Notes: generated by a model not told the origin, from the sequence alone. A stretch of DNA of 64,000 bases from Micromonospora sp. C28SCA-DRY-2 (GCF_030519475.1 NZ_JAUMKD010000004.1:273501-337500), one strand, 5' to 3'; shown: positions 16,272 through 24,382, counted from the stretch's first letter. Made by a program: numbers and translations.

Positions 16272-17438
16272 TCAGCCGCGGCGCGCCCAGGTCCAGGCGT
16301 AGCCGTCGTCCTCGCAGGACTGGCCGGCGTCGCAGAGGTCGAGCGGGCGGAAGGTGTCGACCATGACCGCGAGCTCGTCGAAGTAGTCGACGCCGATCGA
16401 GCGCTCCGCGGCGCCCGGCTGCGGGCCGTGGGTGAAGCCGGACGGGTGCAGCGAGATCGAGCCCTGCTCGATGCCGGAGCCGCGCCGGGCCTCGTAGTTG
16501 CCGCCGGTGTAGAAGAGCATCTCGTCGGAGTCGACGTTGTGGTGGTTGTACGGCACCGGGATCGCGTCCGGGTGGTAGTCGACCTTGCGGGGCACGAACG
16601 AGCAGATCACGAAGTTCGGGCCCTGGAAGGTCTGGTGCACCGGCGGCGGCTGGTGGATCCGGCCGGTGATCGGCTCGAAGTCGTGGATGGAGAACGCCCA
16701 CGGGTACATGTGGCCGTCCCAGCCGACCACGTCGAACGGGTGGTGGGCGTAGACGTGGCGGGTCCACCCGCGACGGTGCCGGACCAGCACCTCCACCTCC
16801 TCGCCGTCGACCAGCAGCGGCGCGTCCGGCCCGCGGACGTCCCGCTCGCAGTAGGGCGAGTGCTCCAGGAACTGGCCGCGCACGGAGAGGTAGCGCTTGG
16901 GCGGGCCGATGTGGCCGGCCGCCTCGATGGCGAGCAGCCGGGTCGGCTCGTCGCCGGCCGGCACCAGCCGGTGCACTGTCGAGGTGGGGATGATGACGTA
17001 GTCGCCGGCCACCGCGTCGAGCACGCCGAACGTGGACTCCACCCGCAGGGCGCCGGACTCCAGGTAGAGGCAGTGGTCGCCGGTGGCGTCCCGGAACAGC
17101 GGGGACGGCCGGTCGGCCAGCACGTACGCGATCCGGACGTCGTCGTTGGCCAGCAGGTACTGCCGGCCGAGCACCGGGTCGGCGCCGGCGCCGTCGAGCT
17201 TGTGGGTGCGCAGGTGCCGGGGCTTGAGCGGCAGGTTGGGCGTGCGGGTGAACGCCGGCGGGGTGAACTCCTCGGCGGCCACGATCGCGGTGGGCGCGTG
17301 CCGGTGGTAGAGCAGGGACGAGTCGGAGGAGAAGCCCTCCTGACCCATCAGCTCCTCGGCGTAGAGGCTGCCGTCGGGCTGCCGGAACTGGGTGTGGCGC
17401 TTGCGCGGCACCTCGCCGACGCTGCGGTAGTACGGCAT
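16272..17438 (-). CDS. hmgA: homogentisate 1,2-dioxygenase
   Basis: Non-haem iron enzyme that opens the homogentisate ring to maleylacetoacetate in tyrosine/phenylalanine degradation. 388 aa from the ATG at 17438, which has a GGGAGG site. Iron ligands are visible around residues 295-335: HHNVDSDEMLFYTGGN (His and Glu) and HPSGFTHGPQPG (His). It is the shorter bacterial form compared with the about 440-aa eukaryotic enzyme. It diverges from an unknown gene and fahA; hpd is 10 kb away on the same strand. A perfect palindrome in the divergent promoter suggests a dedicated regulator. Confidence 0.93.
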   Translation of the reverse strand: MPYYRSVGEVPRKRHTQFRQPDGSLYAEELMGQEGFSSDSSLLYHRHAPTAIVAAEEFTPPAFTRTPNLPLKPRHLRTHKLDGAGADPVLGRQYLLANDDVRIAYVLADRPSPLFRDATGDHCLYLESGALRVESTFGVLDAVAGDYVIIPTSTVHRLVPAGDEPTRLLAIEAAGHIGPPKRYLSVRGQFLEHSPYCERDVRGPDAPLLVDGEEVEVLVRHRRGWTRHVYAHHPFDVVGWDGHMYPWAFSIHDFEPITGRIHQPPPVHQTFQGPNFVICSFVPRKVDYHPDAIPVPYNHHNVDSDEMLFYTGGNYEARRGSGIEQGSISLHPSGFTHGPQPGAAERSIGVDYFDELAVMVDTFRPLDLCDAGQSCEDDGYAWTWARRG

Positions 17439-17474
17439 CTCGCCTCCCGGATTCGTCCCGTTCACCACCGGTGA

Positions 17475-17493
17475 GCGTCCGATAATCGGACGC
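17475..17493. promoter_or_regulatory. perfect palindrome in the hmgA/fahA divergent promoter
   Basis: GCGTCCGA-TAA-TCGGACGC, 8-bp perfect arms with a 3-nt centre, lies just upstream of a -35/-10 pair for the rightward operon. Probable operator for a dimeric regulator of homogentisate catabolism. Confidence 0.6.
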
Positions 17494-17495
17494 TG

Positions 17496-17525
17496 TTGTC
17501 CGTTCCTTGTAGCGTCCCGTACATT
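17496..17525 (+). promoter_or_regulatory. promoter of the unknown gene-fahA operon
   Basis: -35 TTGTCC (17496-17501), 18-bp spacer, -10 TACATT (17520-17525), ending 8 nt before the GTG start, so the mRNA is probably leaderless. Confidence 0.55.
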
Positions 17526-17533
17526 CTTGTCTC

Positions 17534-18436
17534 GTGTCAACGCAGGTGCCCGTGCTCCTCGACGGCCTGGTCGACGATGCCGCCGTCTTCCCGCCCGGCA
17601 GCGCGTCGCTGCCCGACGCCGTCGCCGCGCACCGGCGGCACCGCGCCTCCTGGTACGCCGACCTGGTCGGCCCGCTCCTGGTCCCGGCCACGAAGCTGCC
17701 GGCGCTGGCCGGCCTGCTCGGGCCGGACGAGCGGCTCGACGTCGGCGTGATCGGCGACCTGCCGATCGGCCAGCTCGACAAGGTGCGGGCCGAGGCCGAC
17801 CCGCGGTTGCGGGTCCGGCAGATCGAGGCGGCCGTCGCCAAGCGCGGCGAGGACCCGCTGCCCGGCCTGGCCGAGCTGGTCGCGCTGGCCCGCCGGGCCG
17901 CCGACGACGCCACGCCCGGCGGCGAGGCGGCGGGTCGACTCACCGACCACTTCGACGTCTACGCCGAGCTGCCGTTGACCTTCGGGCTGATGGGGGCGCT
18001 GGACGTGCTGGCCGCGGCCCGCGCCGACGGGGTGCCGATCGCCGCGAAGTTCCGCACCGGCGGGCTGGCCGCTGAGCTGTTCCCCACCCCGGCCGAGCTG
18101 GCCGCGGTGATCTGCGCCTGCCGCGACCGGCAGTTGCCGTTCAAGCTGACCGCCGGGCTGCACCAGGCGGTCCGGCACCTGGAACCGGAGACCGGCTTCA
18201 CCCACCACGGATTCGGCAACGTGCTGGCCGCCACCCTGGCCGCCGCCGGCGGCGCCGGAACGGAGGCGGTCGCCGAGCTGCTCGTCGCCGCCGACCCGCG
18301 CCCGCTGGTGCAGTGGGCCGAGCCGCGGCTGGACACCACGCGGCCGCTGTGGATCGGCTTCGGCTCGTGCAGCATCCTGGAACCATTGACCGATCTGATC
18401 CGGCTGGGGCTGGTGAACGGGGGGATCGAGGCATGA
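17534..18436 (+). CDS. conserved protein coupled to fumarylacetoacetase; candidate isomerase of the homogentisate pathway
   Basis: 300 aa, family not recognised. Alternating hydrophobic strands and helices look like a TIM barrel, and two Lys-containing strand ends (AAKFRTGG and PFKLTAGLHQ) followed by HHGFGN have the look of an active site. There are no GST or DinB-type features. Its last codons overlap the fahA start (ATGA), so the two are translationally coupled, and hmgA diverges from it. The pathway needs a maleylacetoacetate isomerase between HmgA and FahA; the known enzyme uses glutathione, which actinobacteria generally lack. I infer, without proof, that this protein fills that step or an accessory role. 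Confidence 0.8.
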   Translation: MSTQVPVLLDGLVDDAAVFPPGSASLPDAVAAHRRHRASWYADLVGPLLVPATKLPALAGLLGPDERLDVGVIGDLPIGQLDKVRAEADPRLRVRQIEAAVAKRGEDPLPGLAELVALARRAADDATPGGEAAGRLTDHFDVYAELPLTFGLMGALDVLAAARADGVPIAAKFRTGGLAAELFPTPAELAAVICACRDRQLPFKLTAGLHQAVRHLEPETGFTHHGFGNVLAATLAAAGGAGTEAVAELLVAADPRPLVQWAEPRLDTTRPLWIGFGSCSILEPLTDLIRLGLVNGGIEA

Positions 18437-19632
18437 GCTGGGTGACGGGCGCCGACGGGTCGCCGTACGGGGTGCACAACCTGCCGTACGGGGTGTTCCG
18501 CCACGGCGAGCGCGAGCCGCGGATCGGCGTACGGATCGGGGACTTCGTGCTCGACCTGGCCGGTGCGGAGGCCGCCGGTCTGGTGCTGGCCGCCGGGGCG
18601 CTCGGCCGGCCCACCCTCAACGACTTCATGGCGCTCGGCCGTCCGCAGTGGACGGCGGTCCGGCAGCGGGTGACCGAGCTGCTCACCGACGCCGCGCACC
18701 GGCCGGACGTGGCGCCGCTGCTGGTCCCGCTGGACGAGGTGCGGATGCGGTTGCCGTTCGAGGTGGCCGACTACGTCGACTTCTACTCCTCCGAGCACCA
18801 CGCGGCCAACGTCGGGCAGATCTTCCGCCCCGGCCAGCCGCCGCTGCTGCCCAACTGGAAGCACCTGCCGATCGGCTACCACGGCCGGGCCGGCACCGTG
18901 GTGGTCTCCGGGACCCCGGTGGTGCGCCCCACCGGCCAGCGGGCCACCCCGCAGGGGCCGGTCGCCGGCCCGTCGGTGCGGCTGGACATCGAGGCCGAGG
19001 TCGGCTTCGTGGTGGGCGTGCCGAGCCCGCTCGGCAGCCGGGTGAGCGTCGACGACTTCGCCGACCACGTCTTCGGCGTGGTGCTGGTCAACGACTGGTC
19101 CGCCCGGGACATCCAGGCCTGGGAGTACCAGCCGCTCGGCCCGTTCCTGGGCAAGTCCTTCGCCACCTCCGTCGCCGCCTGGGTCACCCCGCTGGACGCG
19201 CTCGGCGACGCGTTCGTGCCGGCGCCGGACCAGGACCCGCCGGTCGCCGACTACCTGCGGAACGTGCCGCACCTCGGGCTCGACCTCCGGCTGGCCGTGC
19301 GCTGGAACTCCGAGCAGGTCAGCGAGCCCCCCTTCGCCACCATGTACTGGACGCCGGCCCAGCAGCTGGCCCACCTGACCGTCAACGGCGCGTCGCTGCG
19401 TACCGGCGACCTCTACGCCTCCGGCACCGTCTCCGGGCCGGAGCGGCACCAGGTCGGCTCGTTCCTGGAACTCACCTGGGGCGGCGCGGAGCCGGTGAAG
19501 TTCGCCGGCGGCGAGACCCGGACCTTCCTGGAGGACGGCGACACGGTGACGATCAGCGCCACCGCGCCCGGCCCGGACGGCACCACGGTGGCGCTCGGCG
19601 AGGTGACCGGGACCATCCTCCCGGCCCGCTGA
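18433..19632 (+). CDS. fahA: fumarylacetoacetase
   Basis: Final step of tyrosine catabolism, splitting fumarylacetoacetate to fumarate and acetoacetate. 399 aa. DYVDFYSSEHHAANVGQIFR (from about 114) carries the metal-ligand Asp and the catalytic His123, equivalent to mammalian His133. Further metal-site features are DIEAEVGFVVG and VLVNDWSARDIQAWEY. Start ATG overlaps the upstream stop by 4 nt. A strong terminator follows. The fumarate it produces could enter the TCA cycle through the two fumarases encoded 11-15 kb downstream. Confidence 0.95.
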   Translation: MSWVTGADGSPYGVHNLPYGVFRHGEREPRIGVRIGDFVLDLAGAEAAGLVLAAGALGRPTLNDFMALGRPQWTAVRQRVTELLTDAAHRPDVAPLLVPLDEVRMRLPFEVADYVDFYSSEHHAANVGQIFRPGQPPLLPNWKHLPIGYHGRAGTVVVSGTPVVRPTGQRATPQGPVAGPSVRLDIEAEVGFVVGVPSPLGSRVSVDDFADHVFGVVLVNDWSARDIQAWEYQPLGPFLGKSFATSVAAWVTPLDALGDAFVPAPDQDPPVADYLRNVPHLGLDLRLAVRWNSEQVSEPPFATMYWTPAQQLAHLTVNGASLRTGDLYASGTVSGPERHQVGSFLELTWGGAEPVKFAGGETRTFLEDGDTVTISATAPGPDGTTVALGEVTGTILPAR

Positions 19633-19651
19633 CCGACCCTTTCGATCTTCC

Positions 19652-19688
19652 CGGGCCCCGGTCGCACCGAGTGTGCGACCGGGGCCCG
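19652..19688 (+). terminator. terminator of the fahA operon
   Basis: Perfect 16-bp stem (19652-19667 with 19673-19688) and a 5-nt loop, 20 bp after the fahA stop. No T-run but a very stable hairpin. Confidence 0.75.
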
Positions 19689-19810
19689 TCACTGTCGCGT
19701 TGATCGTCCCGGATTCCGTCGCCGTGCCGCGCCGGGCCGGGCCGGCGCCCCCCTTCCGGCCCCGGTCCGGCGCGGCACGGCGTGCCATCGACGCGAGGGA
19801 GATGACGACG

Positions 19811-20020
19811 ATGAACGAGTTCGCGGGCGCGGTCTGGCGCACCAGCAGCCGCTCCAACGACCAGGGGCTCTGCGTGGAGGTGGCCGACAACCTGGTCGGC
19901 GTCCTCGGCGTGGTCGGGGTGCGCGACTCGAAGGACCAGGCCGGGCCCACACTCGCGGTGAGCCCGCCGGGATGGACCGCGTTCGTGGCGGCGATCCGGG
20001 CCGGTCAGTTCCGGCCCTGA
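19811..20020 (+). CDS. DUF397 domain-containing protein
   Basis: 69 aa, a complete DUF397 protein: WRTSSRSNDQGLCVEVAD, VRDSKDQAGPTLAVSP, and the WTAFVAAIRAGQF end that defines the family. The ATG at 19811 is preferred over 19802 because GAGGGAG ends about 9 nt upstream. DUF397 proteins usually sit beside an XRE-type regulator and an anti-sigma-like kinase and act with them in developmental gene control. Here there is no such partner within view, so it is an orphan copy. Confidence 0.88.
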   Translation: MNEFAGAVWRTSSRSNDQGLCVEVADNLVGVLGVVGVRDSKDQAGPTLAVSPPGWTAFVAAIRAGQFRP

Positions 20021-20238
20021 CCCCGCCGCCGGCGGATCGGGAGACCACGCCGGCCGGGCCGCCGGCGGGGTCACCGGTGACCGGGCCGCACCGGCCGGCC
20101 GCACCGGTGACCGACCACGGACGCGGGCCCGGACGTGGTCCGGGCCGCCGGGGCCGCCGGGTTCGGGTGGTGAAAGTTTCACGCCGGAACCCCCGTTCCG
20201 CGCTCACCCGGCGTACCGTCGAGGCCACGGGAGGTGGC

Positions 20239-20724
20239 ATGTCGACGGTGTCGGTTACCGAGTTCATCGAGGCGCACGCCGTCGACGTCTGGCGCCTCCT
20301 GGCCGATCCGCGGTTGCGCACCGCCCGCACCGGCGCCGCCGGCACGATCGAGCTGCTCACCGACGGCGGCTTCGGGCCGGGCACCGCCTGGCGCGAGACG
20401 CGGCGCGAGCCCGGCGGCAGCGCGCTGGTCGAGGAGTTCGTGGTGGTCGAGGCGGAACCGCCCCGGCGGCTGGTGCTCCACTCGCCCGGTGCCGGCGTCG
20501 ACTACCGGATCACCTGGACGCTCCGCGAGGTCGAGCGGCGCGGGCGCGGTTGCACCGAGGTCACCGTCGCGCAGGAGTCGGCGCCGACCAGGCCGTACGG
20601 CCGGGTGGTCGCGCTGCTCCTCGGCGGGCTGGCCGCCCGGGCGGTGGAGGGGGCGCTGCGGCAGGATCTCGCCGATCTCGCCGCCGCCGCGACGGCCACC
20701 GCCGGCTCGGCCGAGGCCGCCTGA
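20239..20724 (+). CDS. SRPBCC-family protein (START/polyketide-cyclase fold)
   Basis: 161 aa. The opening MSTVSVTEFIEAHAVDVWRL (a strand, then a helix at the cavity entrance) and GGFGPGTAWRETR, then ITWTLREVE, follow the helix-grip fold used to bind hydrophobic ligands. The long C-terminal helix ends in an Ala-rich tail. A GGGAGG site is close (about 4 nt) to the ATG. Ligand and role are unknown; relatives include lipid carriers and cyclases. A 14-bp palindrome GGTCACCGGTGACC at 20069-20082 lies upstream. Confidence 0.8.
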   Translation: MSTVSVTEFIEAHAVDVWRLLADPRLRTARTGAAGTIELLTDGGFGPGTAWRETRREPGGSALVEEFVVVEAEPPRRLVLHSPGAGVDYRITWTLREVERRGRGCTEVTVAQESAPTRPYGRVVALLLGGLAARAVEGALRQDLADLAAAATATAGSAEAA

Positions 20725-20821
20725 CCCCTGCCCGGAGGCCGGCCGCCGGCCGCCACCGGCCGGCAACCTGACCACGCCGCCACCAGCTCCGCTGGGTAGG
20801 GTGCCGGGCGGAGGTGCGGGC

Positions 20822-22075
20822 ATGGGGTTGGCGAAGGGCCGGCGGCGGATCGTGATCGCTGTCGCGGCGCTGCTCGTGCTCGCCGCGGTCGCCGTGACGG
20901 TCTACCGGGTGCTCGCCCCCGCCGAGGTCAGTACGGTCGCCCGCGCTGACTACCCGCCGGCTCCCGCACCGGCGGTGGGGGTGGTCGGCCGGCTGCCCGT
21001 CGCGCCGCTGATCGTCGACGGCCGGCTCCGGGTGTACGCGGGCCACCGGCAGGTCTACGCCGACCGGCCGGCCGACGGCCGGCACCGGACCACCCCGTTC
21101 TGGTCGTACCGCCGCTGGCCGGCCGAGCTGGACGGGGTGGTGGCGAGCGGGACCACCGTGGTCAGCCGCTGGTCGGACGGGCGGCTGGTGGCGCTGGACG
21201 CGCGGACCGGCCGGGTGGCCTGGCGGGCCGACGGACCCGAGCCGGTGGGCGACCGGACGGTGCGGCGGACCGGGGCGGCCGTGGTCTGGGAACCGCGGGG
21301 ACTGGTGGTGACCCGCACGGCCGAAGGCCGCGAGGTGGTGGTCAGCTCGGGTGACGGCACGGTACGTGGCATCGGCCTGGCCGACGGTCGGGAACTGTGG
21401 TCGGCCGAGGTCGACCCGACCTGCCGGGACACCGTGGGCGCCACCGCGGCGGGTCACCTGGTCACCGTGGACGCCTGTGCCGGGCCGGCCGCCGTCGAGT
21501 TCTCCGACGCCGGCACCGGCGCGGTGGCCAGCCGCTGGCGTCCGGCCGGGGCCGGCGCCGACCTGGTGGTGACGCCGCTGGGCTGCCGGACCGGTCGGTC
21601 CGGGTGCACCGCGCTGCGGACCGCCGGCCCGGGGGACGGCGCCGGTCGGGGCTGGCTGCTCGGTCCCGGCGAGCCGGTCGCCGCGCCCGCGCTCGACCCG
21701 GCGGACGCCGTACTGGTCGGCGGGCAGGCGGTCACCCTGGCCGACGGGGCGCTGACCGGCCGGTCGGCGCGCACCGGCGCCGAGCTGTGGCGCCGGCCCG
21801 AGCTCGGACCGGGCCGGCTGATCGCTGTGCAGTCCGGACGGGTGCACCTGCTGACCGAGGCGAACGACCTGGTGACGCTCGATCCGGCGACCGGCGCGCA
21901 GCTGTCCCGCTTCCCGCTCAACGCCGGCTCCGACGGCACCGGCTGGGCACCCGGCTCGGTGTACGCGGAGGGCCGCTGGGTGGCCGTCGAGCGGCTCCGG
22001 AAGCCGGTCGACCCGGAGGGGGACGACCAGCGCTACTTCCTCACCTCGGAGCCGGTGATCCTCGCCGCGACCTGA
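20822..22075 (+). CDS. membrane-anchored PQQ-like beta-propeller protein
   Basis: 417 aa: Arg/Lys-rich N-terminus, one membrane helix at about 9-28, then a beta-propeller of repeated blades such as GRLVALDARTGRVAWRADG, GIGLADGRELWSAEVD and LVTLDPATGAQLSRFPL. This is the pyrrolo-quinoline-quinone-like repeat (BamB-type) but no cofactor-binding residues can be assigned. It probably faces outside the cell. A second protein of the same layout lies at 29216-30655. A TAGGGT hexamer 22-27 nt upstream is a likely -10. Confidence 0.82.
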   Translation: MGLAKGRRRIVIAVAALLVLAAVAVTVYRVLAPAEVSTVARADYPPAPAPAVGVVGRLPVAPLIVDGRLRVYAGHRQVYADRPADGRHRTTPFWSYRRWPAELDGVVASGTTVVSRWSDGRLVALDARTGRVAWRADGPEPVGDRTVRRTGAAVVWEPRGLVVTRTAEGREVVVSSGDGTVRGIGLADGRELWSAEVDPTCRDTVGATAAGHLVTVDACAGPAAVEFSDAGTGAVASRWRPAGAGADLVVTPLGCRTGRSGCTALRTAGPGDGAGRGWLLGPGEPVAAPALDPADAVLVGGQAVTLADGALTGRSARTGAELWRRPELGPGRLIAVQSGRVHLLTEANDLVTLDPATGAQLSRFPLNAGSDGTGWAPGSVYAEGRWVAVERLRKPVDPEGDDQRYFLTSEPVILAAT

Positions 22076-22097
22076 CCCGCCACGCCGGTCGGACAGC

Positions 22098-22127
22098 TCG
22101 ACAAAACGGACATAAGTTATTTATAGT
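22098..22127 (+). promoter_or_regulatory. strong promoter of the WxL-like operon
   Basis: -35 TCGACA (22098-22103), 18-bp spacer, -10 TATAGT (22122-22127), in an unusually AT-rich 50-bp stretch. The GTG start is 6 nt after the -10, so the transcript is probably leaderless. Confidence 0.65.
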
Positions 22128-22133
22128 CCCACT

Positions 22134-22670
22134 GTGCGACTCCTGGCAGCCCTGTTCGGCGCGTTCCTGATCCTGGTCACCCCCGCCCCGGCCGACGCCG
22201 CGCCGCCGGCGCCGCGAACGATCCAGCTCTCCCGGACCGTCGGGGTCGACATCACCGTGCCGGCCGCGGTCAGCCTGGGTGGCGGTGTCACCGGCGGTAC
22301 GCTGACCCGTCAGCTCGGCCCGGTCGAGGTACGCGACTCGCGCGGGCCGGTGAACCCGAACGTCTGGGTCGCCACGGTCTCCGCCACGGTCTTCGTCACC
22401 GGCGCCGGGGGAGCCCAGCGGACCATCTCCAACGGGCGGATCTCGTACTGGTCCGGCCCGGCGGTCCGCAGCACCGGTGGCGGCACGCTGGTGCCGGGGC
22501 AGTCGACGGCCGCGCAGGCGGTGACCCTGGGCGTGCCGCGGGAGGCGTTCCGCAAGACGGCCGGGAACGGCAACAACACGGTGGCCTGGACGCCGACGGT
22601 CCGGATCGCCATCCCGACCGACGTCGTGGCCGGCTCATACCGCGGCACGATCACCCACTCTGTCGCCTGA
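22134..22670 (+). CDS. secreted WxL-domain-like surface protein (copy 1)
   Basis: 178 aa with a signal peptide of about 22 residues ending ADAA. The mature part is all-beta. WVATVSATVFVTG resembles the first WxL-type motif, and the tail VRIAIPTDVVAGSYRGTITH resembles the C-terminal end of Firmicute WxL domains (Pro-x(n)-Ala-Gly-x-Tyr-x-Gly-x-Ile-Thr). It is about 40% alike to the next gene, so the two are tandem paralogues. In Firmicutes, WxL proteins bind peptidoglycan and partner with DUF916 proteins; a DUF916-like gene is third in this operon. GTG start. Confidence 0.7.
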   Translation: MRLLAALFGAFLILVTPAPADAAPPAPRTIQLSRTVGVDITVPAAVSLGGGVTGGTLTRQLGPVEVRDSRGPVNPNVWVATVSATVFVTGAGGAQRTISNGRISYWSGPAVRSTGGGTLVPGQSTAAQAVTLGVPREAFRKTAGNGNNTVAWTPTVRIAIPTDVVAGSYRGTITHSVA

Positions 22671-22728
22671 TGGGTGATTCGCCCCTTATTCGACGGAAAG
22701 CGACATCTGGGGGAATAGCGTCAGCCGC

Positions 22729-23271
22729 ATGAAGAAGCCACTTCTTGCCTTGACCGCCGCCGCGGCCGCCGTGGTGGCCCTGGCGACCCCGGCCGCCGCC
22801 GCACCGACCGGTGACACCATCGTCACCTTCACCGTCGCCACCGCCGACCTGAACATCAGCGTGCCCGCGTCGGTGAACCTCGGCTCCGTCTTCTCCGGCG
22901 GTGTCCTCACCGGGGAACTCGGCACGGTCACGGTCACCGACAGCCGGGCCGCGCTCAGCGCCACCTGGACCGTCACGGTGTCGGCCAGTTCCTTCACCAC
23001 CGGCGGCGGCACCCCCGAGGAGACCATTTCGCCGGCCCTGGTGGAGTACTGGTCGGGCACCGCGACCAACGTCGTCGGGACCGGCACCCTGGCACCCGGC
23101 CAGCCCACCCAGGCCGACGCGGTCAGCCTGAGCCAGCCCCGCACCGCCTTCGCCAAGACCTCGGGCAGCGGCAACAACTCCGTGAGCTGGGCACCGGACC
23201 TGCGGATCAGCGTCCCGGACACCGCGGTGGGCGGCACCTACTCGGGGGTGATCACCCATTCGGTGGCATGA
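22729..23271 (+). CDS. secreted WxL-domain-like surface protein (copy 2)
   Basis: 180 aa. Textbook signal peptide: MKKPLLALTAAAAAVVALAT then PAAAAPT cleavage region. The mature domain repeats the architecture of copy 1: ATWTVTVSASSFTTGGG in the first motif position, EETISPALVEYWSG, and the tail LRISVPDTAVGGTYSGVITH. No membrane helix or LPxTG anchor, so wall attachment would be non-covalent. A GGGGGAA site precedes the ATG. The stop overlaps an ATG (ATGA at 23268-23271) that probably was the start of the next gene. Confidence 0.72.
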   Translation: MKKPLLALTAAAAAVVALATPAAAAPTGDTIVTFTVATADLNISVPASVNLGSVFSGGVLTGELGTVTVTDSRAALSATWTVTVSASSFTTGGGTPEETISPALVEYWSGTATNVVGTGTLAPGQPTQADAVSLSQPRTAFAKTSGSGNNSVSWAPDLRISVPDTAVGGTYSGVITHSVA

Positions 23272-23296
23272 CCGGTGCAGCGCCCTCGCCCTGGCC

Positions 23297-24340
23297 GTGA
23301 CCGTCCTGGTGACGGCCGGGGCACCGGCGTGGGCCGTACCGTCCGGGGCGACCGCCGCGGGGCGCGCGCCGGCGCTCGCCGCCCCACCCGGGGCCGAGCC
23401 GACCCGGGGCGACGGGTCGCCGTCGGCGCCGCCCGGCCCGGCCGCGTCGGTCGGCATCCGGCTGCTCGACGCCCCGGTCAACCGGCGCGACGACACCCGG
23501 GCGCACCGGTACATCGTGGACCACGTCAAGCCCGGCACCACCATCAAGCGCCGGGTCGTCGTGGAGAACTCCTCGGAGCTGCACCGGCGGGTCGCCCTCT
23601 ACGCGGCTGCCGCCGAGGTGACCGGGGCGGGGTTCGCGTTCGCGCCGGACCGCACCGCGAACGAGCTCAGCAGTTGGATCGGCATCGCGCCGACGGAGGA
23701 GGCACTGGCCCCGGACGAGGAGGTCGAGGCGGTGGTCACCATCGCCGTGCCGCGCGACGCCGAGGCCGGCGAGCGGTACGCGGTGGTCTGGGCCGAGGTC
23801 CCCGGGGTCGACGGGCGGGACGTGCGCAACGTCGGCCGGGCCGGCATCCGGGTCTACCTCTCGGTCGGCCCCGGCGGCGAGCCGCCGTCCGGCTTCGAGG
23901 TCGGCCCGCTCACCGGTGGCCGGGAGGCCGACGGCACCCCGTTCGTCACCGCGGAGGTGCGCAATACCGGGCGGCGGGCGCTCGACCTGGCCGGCGAGCT
24001 GTGGCTCTCCGAGGGGCCGGGTGGGCTGTCGGCCGGGCCGGTGAAGGCCGAGGCGAAGACACTCCCGCTGGGCGGCCGGACCACCGTCCGGGTCGCCCTG
24101 GACCGGCGGCTGCCCGACGGCCCCTGGTCGGCGAAGCTCGCCCTGGCCAGCGGCTGGACCAAGCGCACCGCGACCGGCACGGTGACCTTCGGCGCGACGC
24201 CCGCGGCGGCGAGCGCCGCGGACCGGTCCGACCCGGTGCTCACCGGCGGGCTGGTCACCTCCGCGCTGGTGCTGGCGCTCTTCGCGGTCTACGCGTACCG
24301 ACGGCGGGCCCGGTTCCGGCAGCCGGTGGCGGCCGCCTGA
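23297..24340 (+). CDS. DUF916-type WxL-interacting protein, membrane anchored (start uncertain)
   Basis: 347 aa from GTG 23297. The ectodomain has the DUF916 features: IKRRVVVENSSELHRRVALY, then WIGIAPTEEALAPDEEVEAV and a second Ig-like domain, ending in one membrane helix (LVTSALVLALFAVYAY) and a basic cytoplasmic tail. This is the layout of Firmicute WxL-interacting proteins. The GTG has no ribosome site and leaves a signal peptide without a basic N-terminus. Reading upstream in the same frame gives RCSALALAVTVLVTAGAPAW, a good signal peptide, reachable from the ATG at 23268 only if one base is restored near 23273. So either an indel is present or the GTG is coupled to the short ATG-TGA reading frame that overlaps it. 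Confidence 0.7.
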   Translation: MTVLVTAGAPAWAVPSGATAAGRAPALAAPPGAEPTRGDGSPSAPPGPAASVGIRLLDAPVNRRDDTRAHRYIVDHVKPGTTIKRRVVVENSSELHRRVALYAAAAEVTGAGFAFAPDRTANELSSWIGIAPTEEALAPDEEVEAVVTIAVPRDAEAGERYAVVWAEVPGVDGRDVRNVGRAGIRVYLSVGPGGEPPSGFEVGPLTGGREADGTPFVTAEVRNTGRRALDLAGELWLSEGPGGLSAGPVKAEAKTLPLGGRTTVRVALDRRLPDGPWSAKLALASGWTKRTATGTVTFGATPAAASAADRSDPVLTGGLVTSALVLALFAVYAYRRRARFRQPVAAA

Positions 24341-24345
24341 GACGT

Positions 24346-24382
24346 CCGGTCCGGTCCGCGGGGGGATGGCGGACCGGACCGG
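24346..24382. terminator. bidirectional terminator between the DUF916 gene and hisC
   Basis: 14-bp perfect stem (24346-24359 with 24369-24382), 9-nt loop, between convergent stops at 24340 and 24391. Confidence 0.7.
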
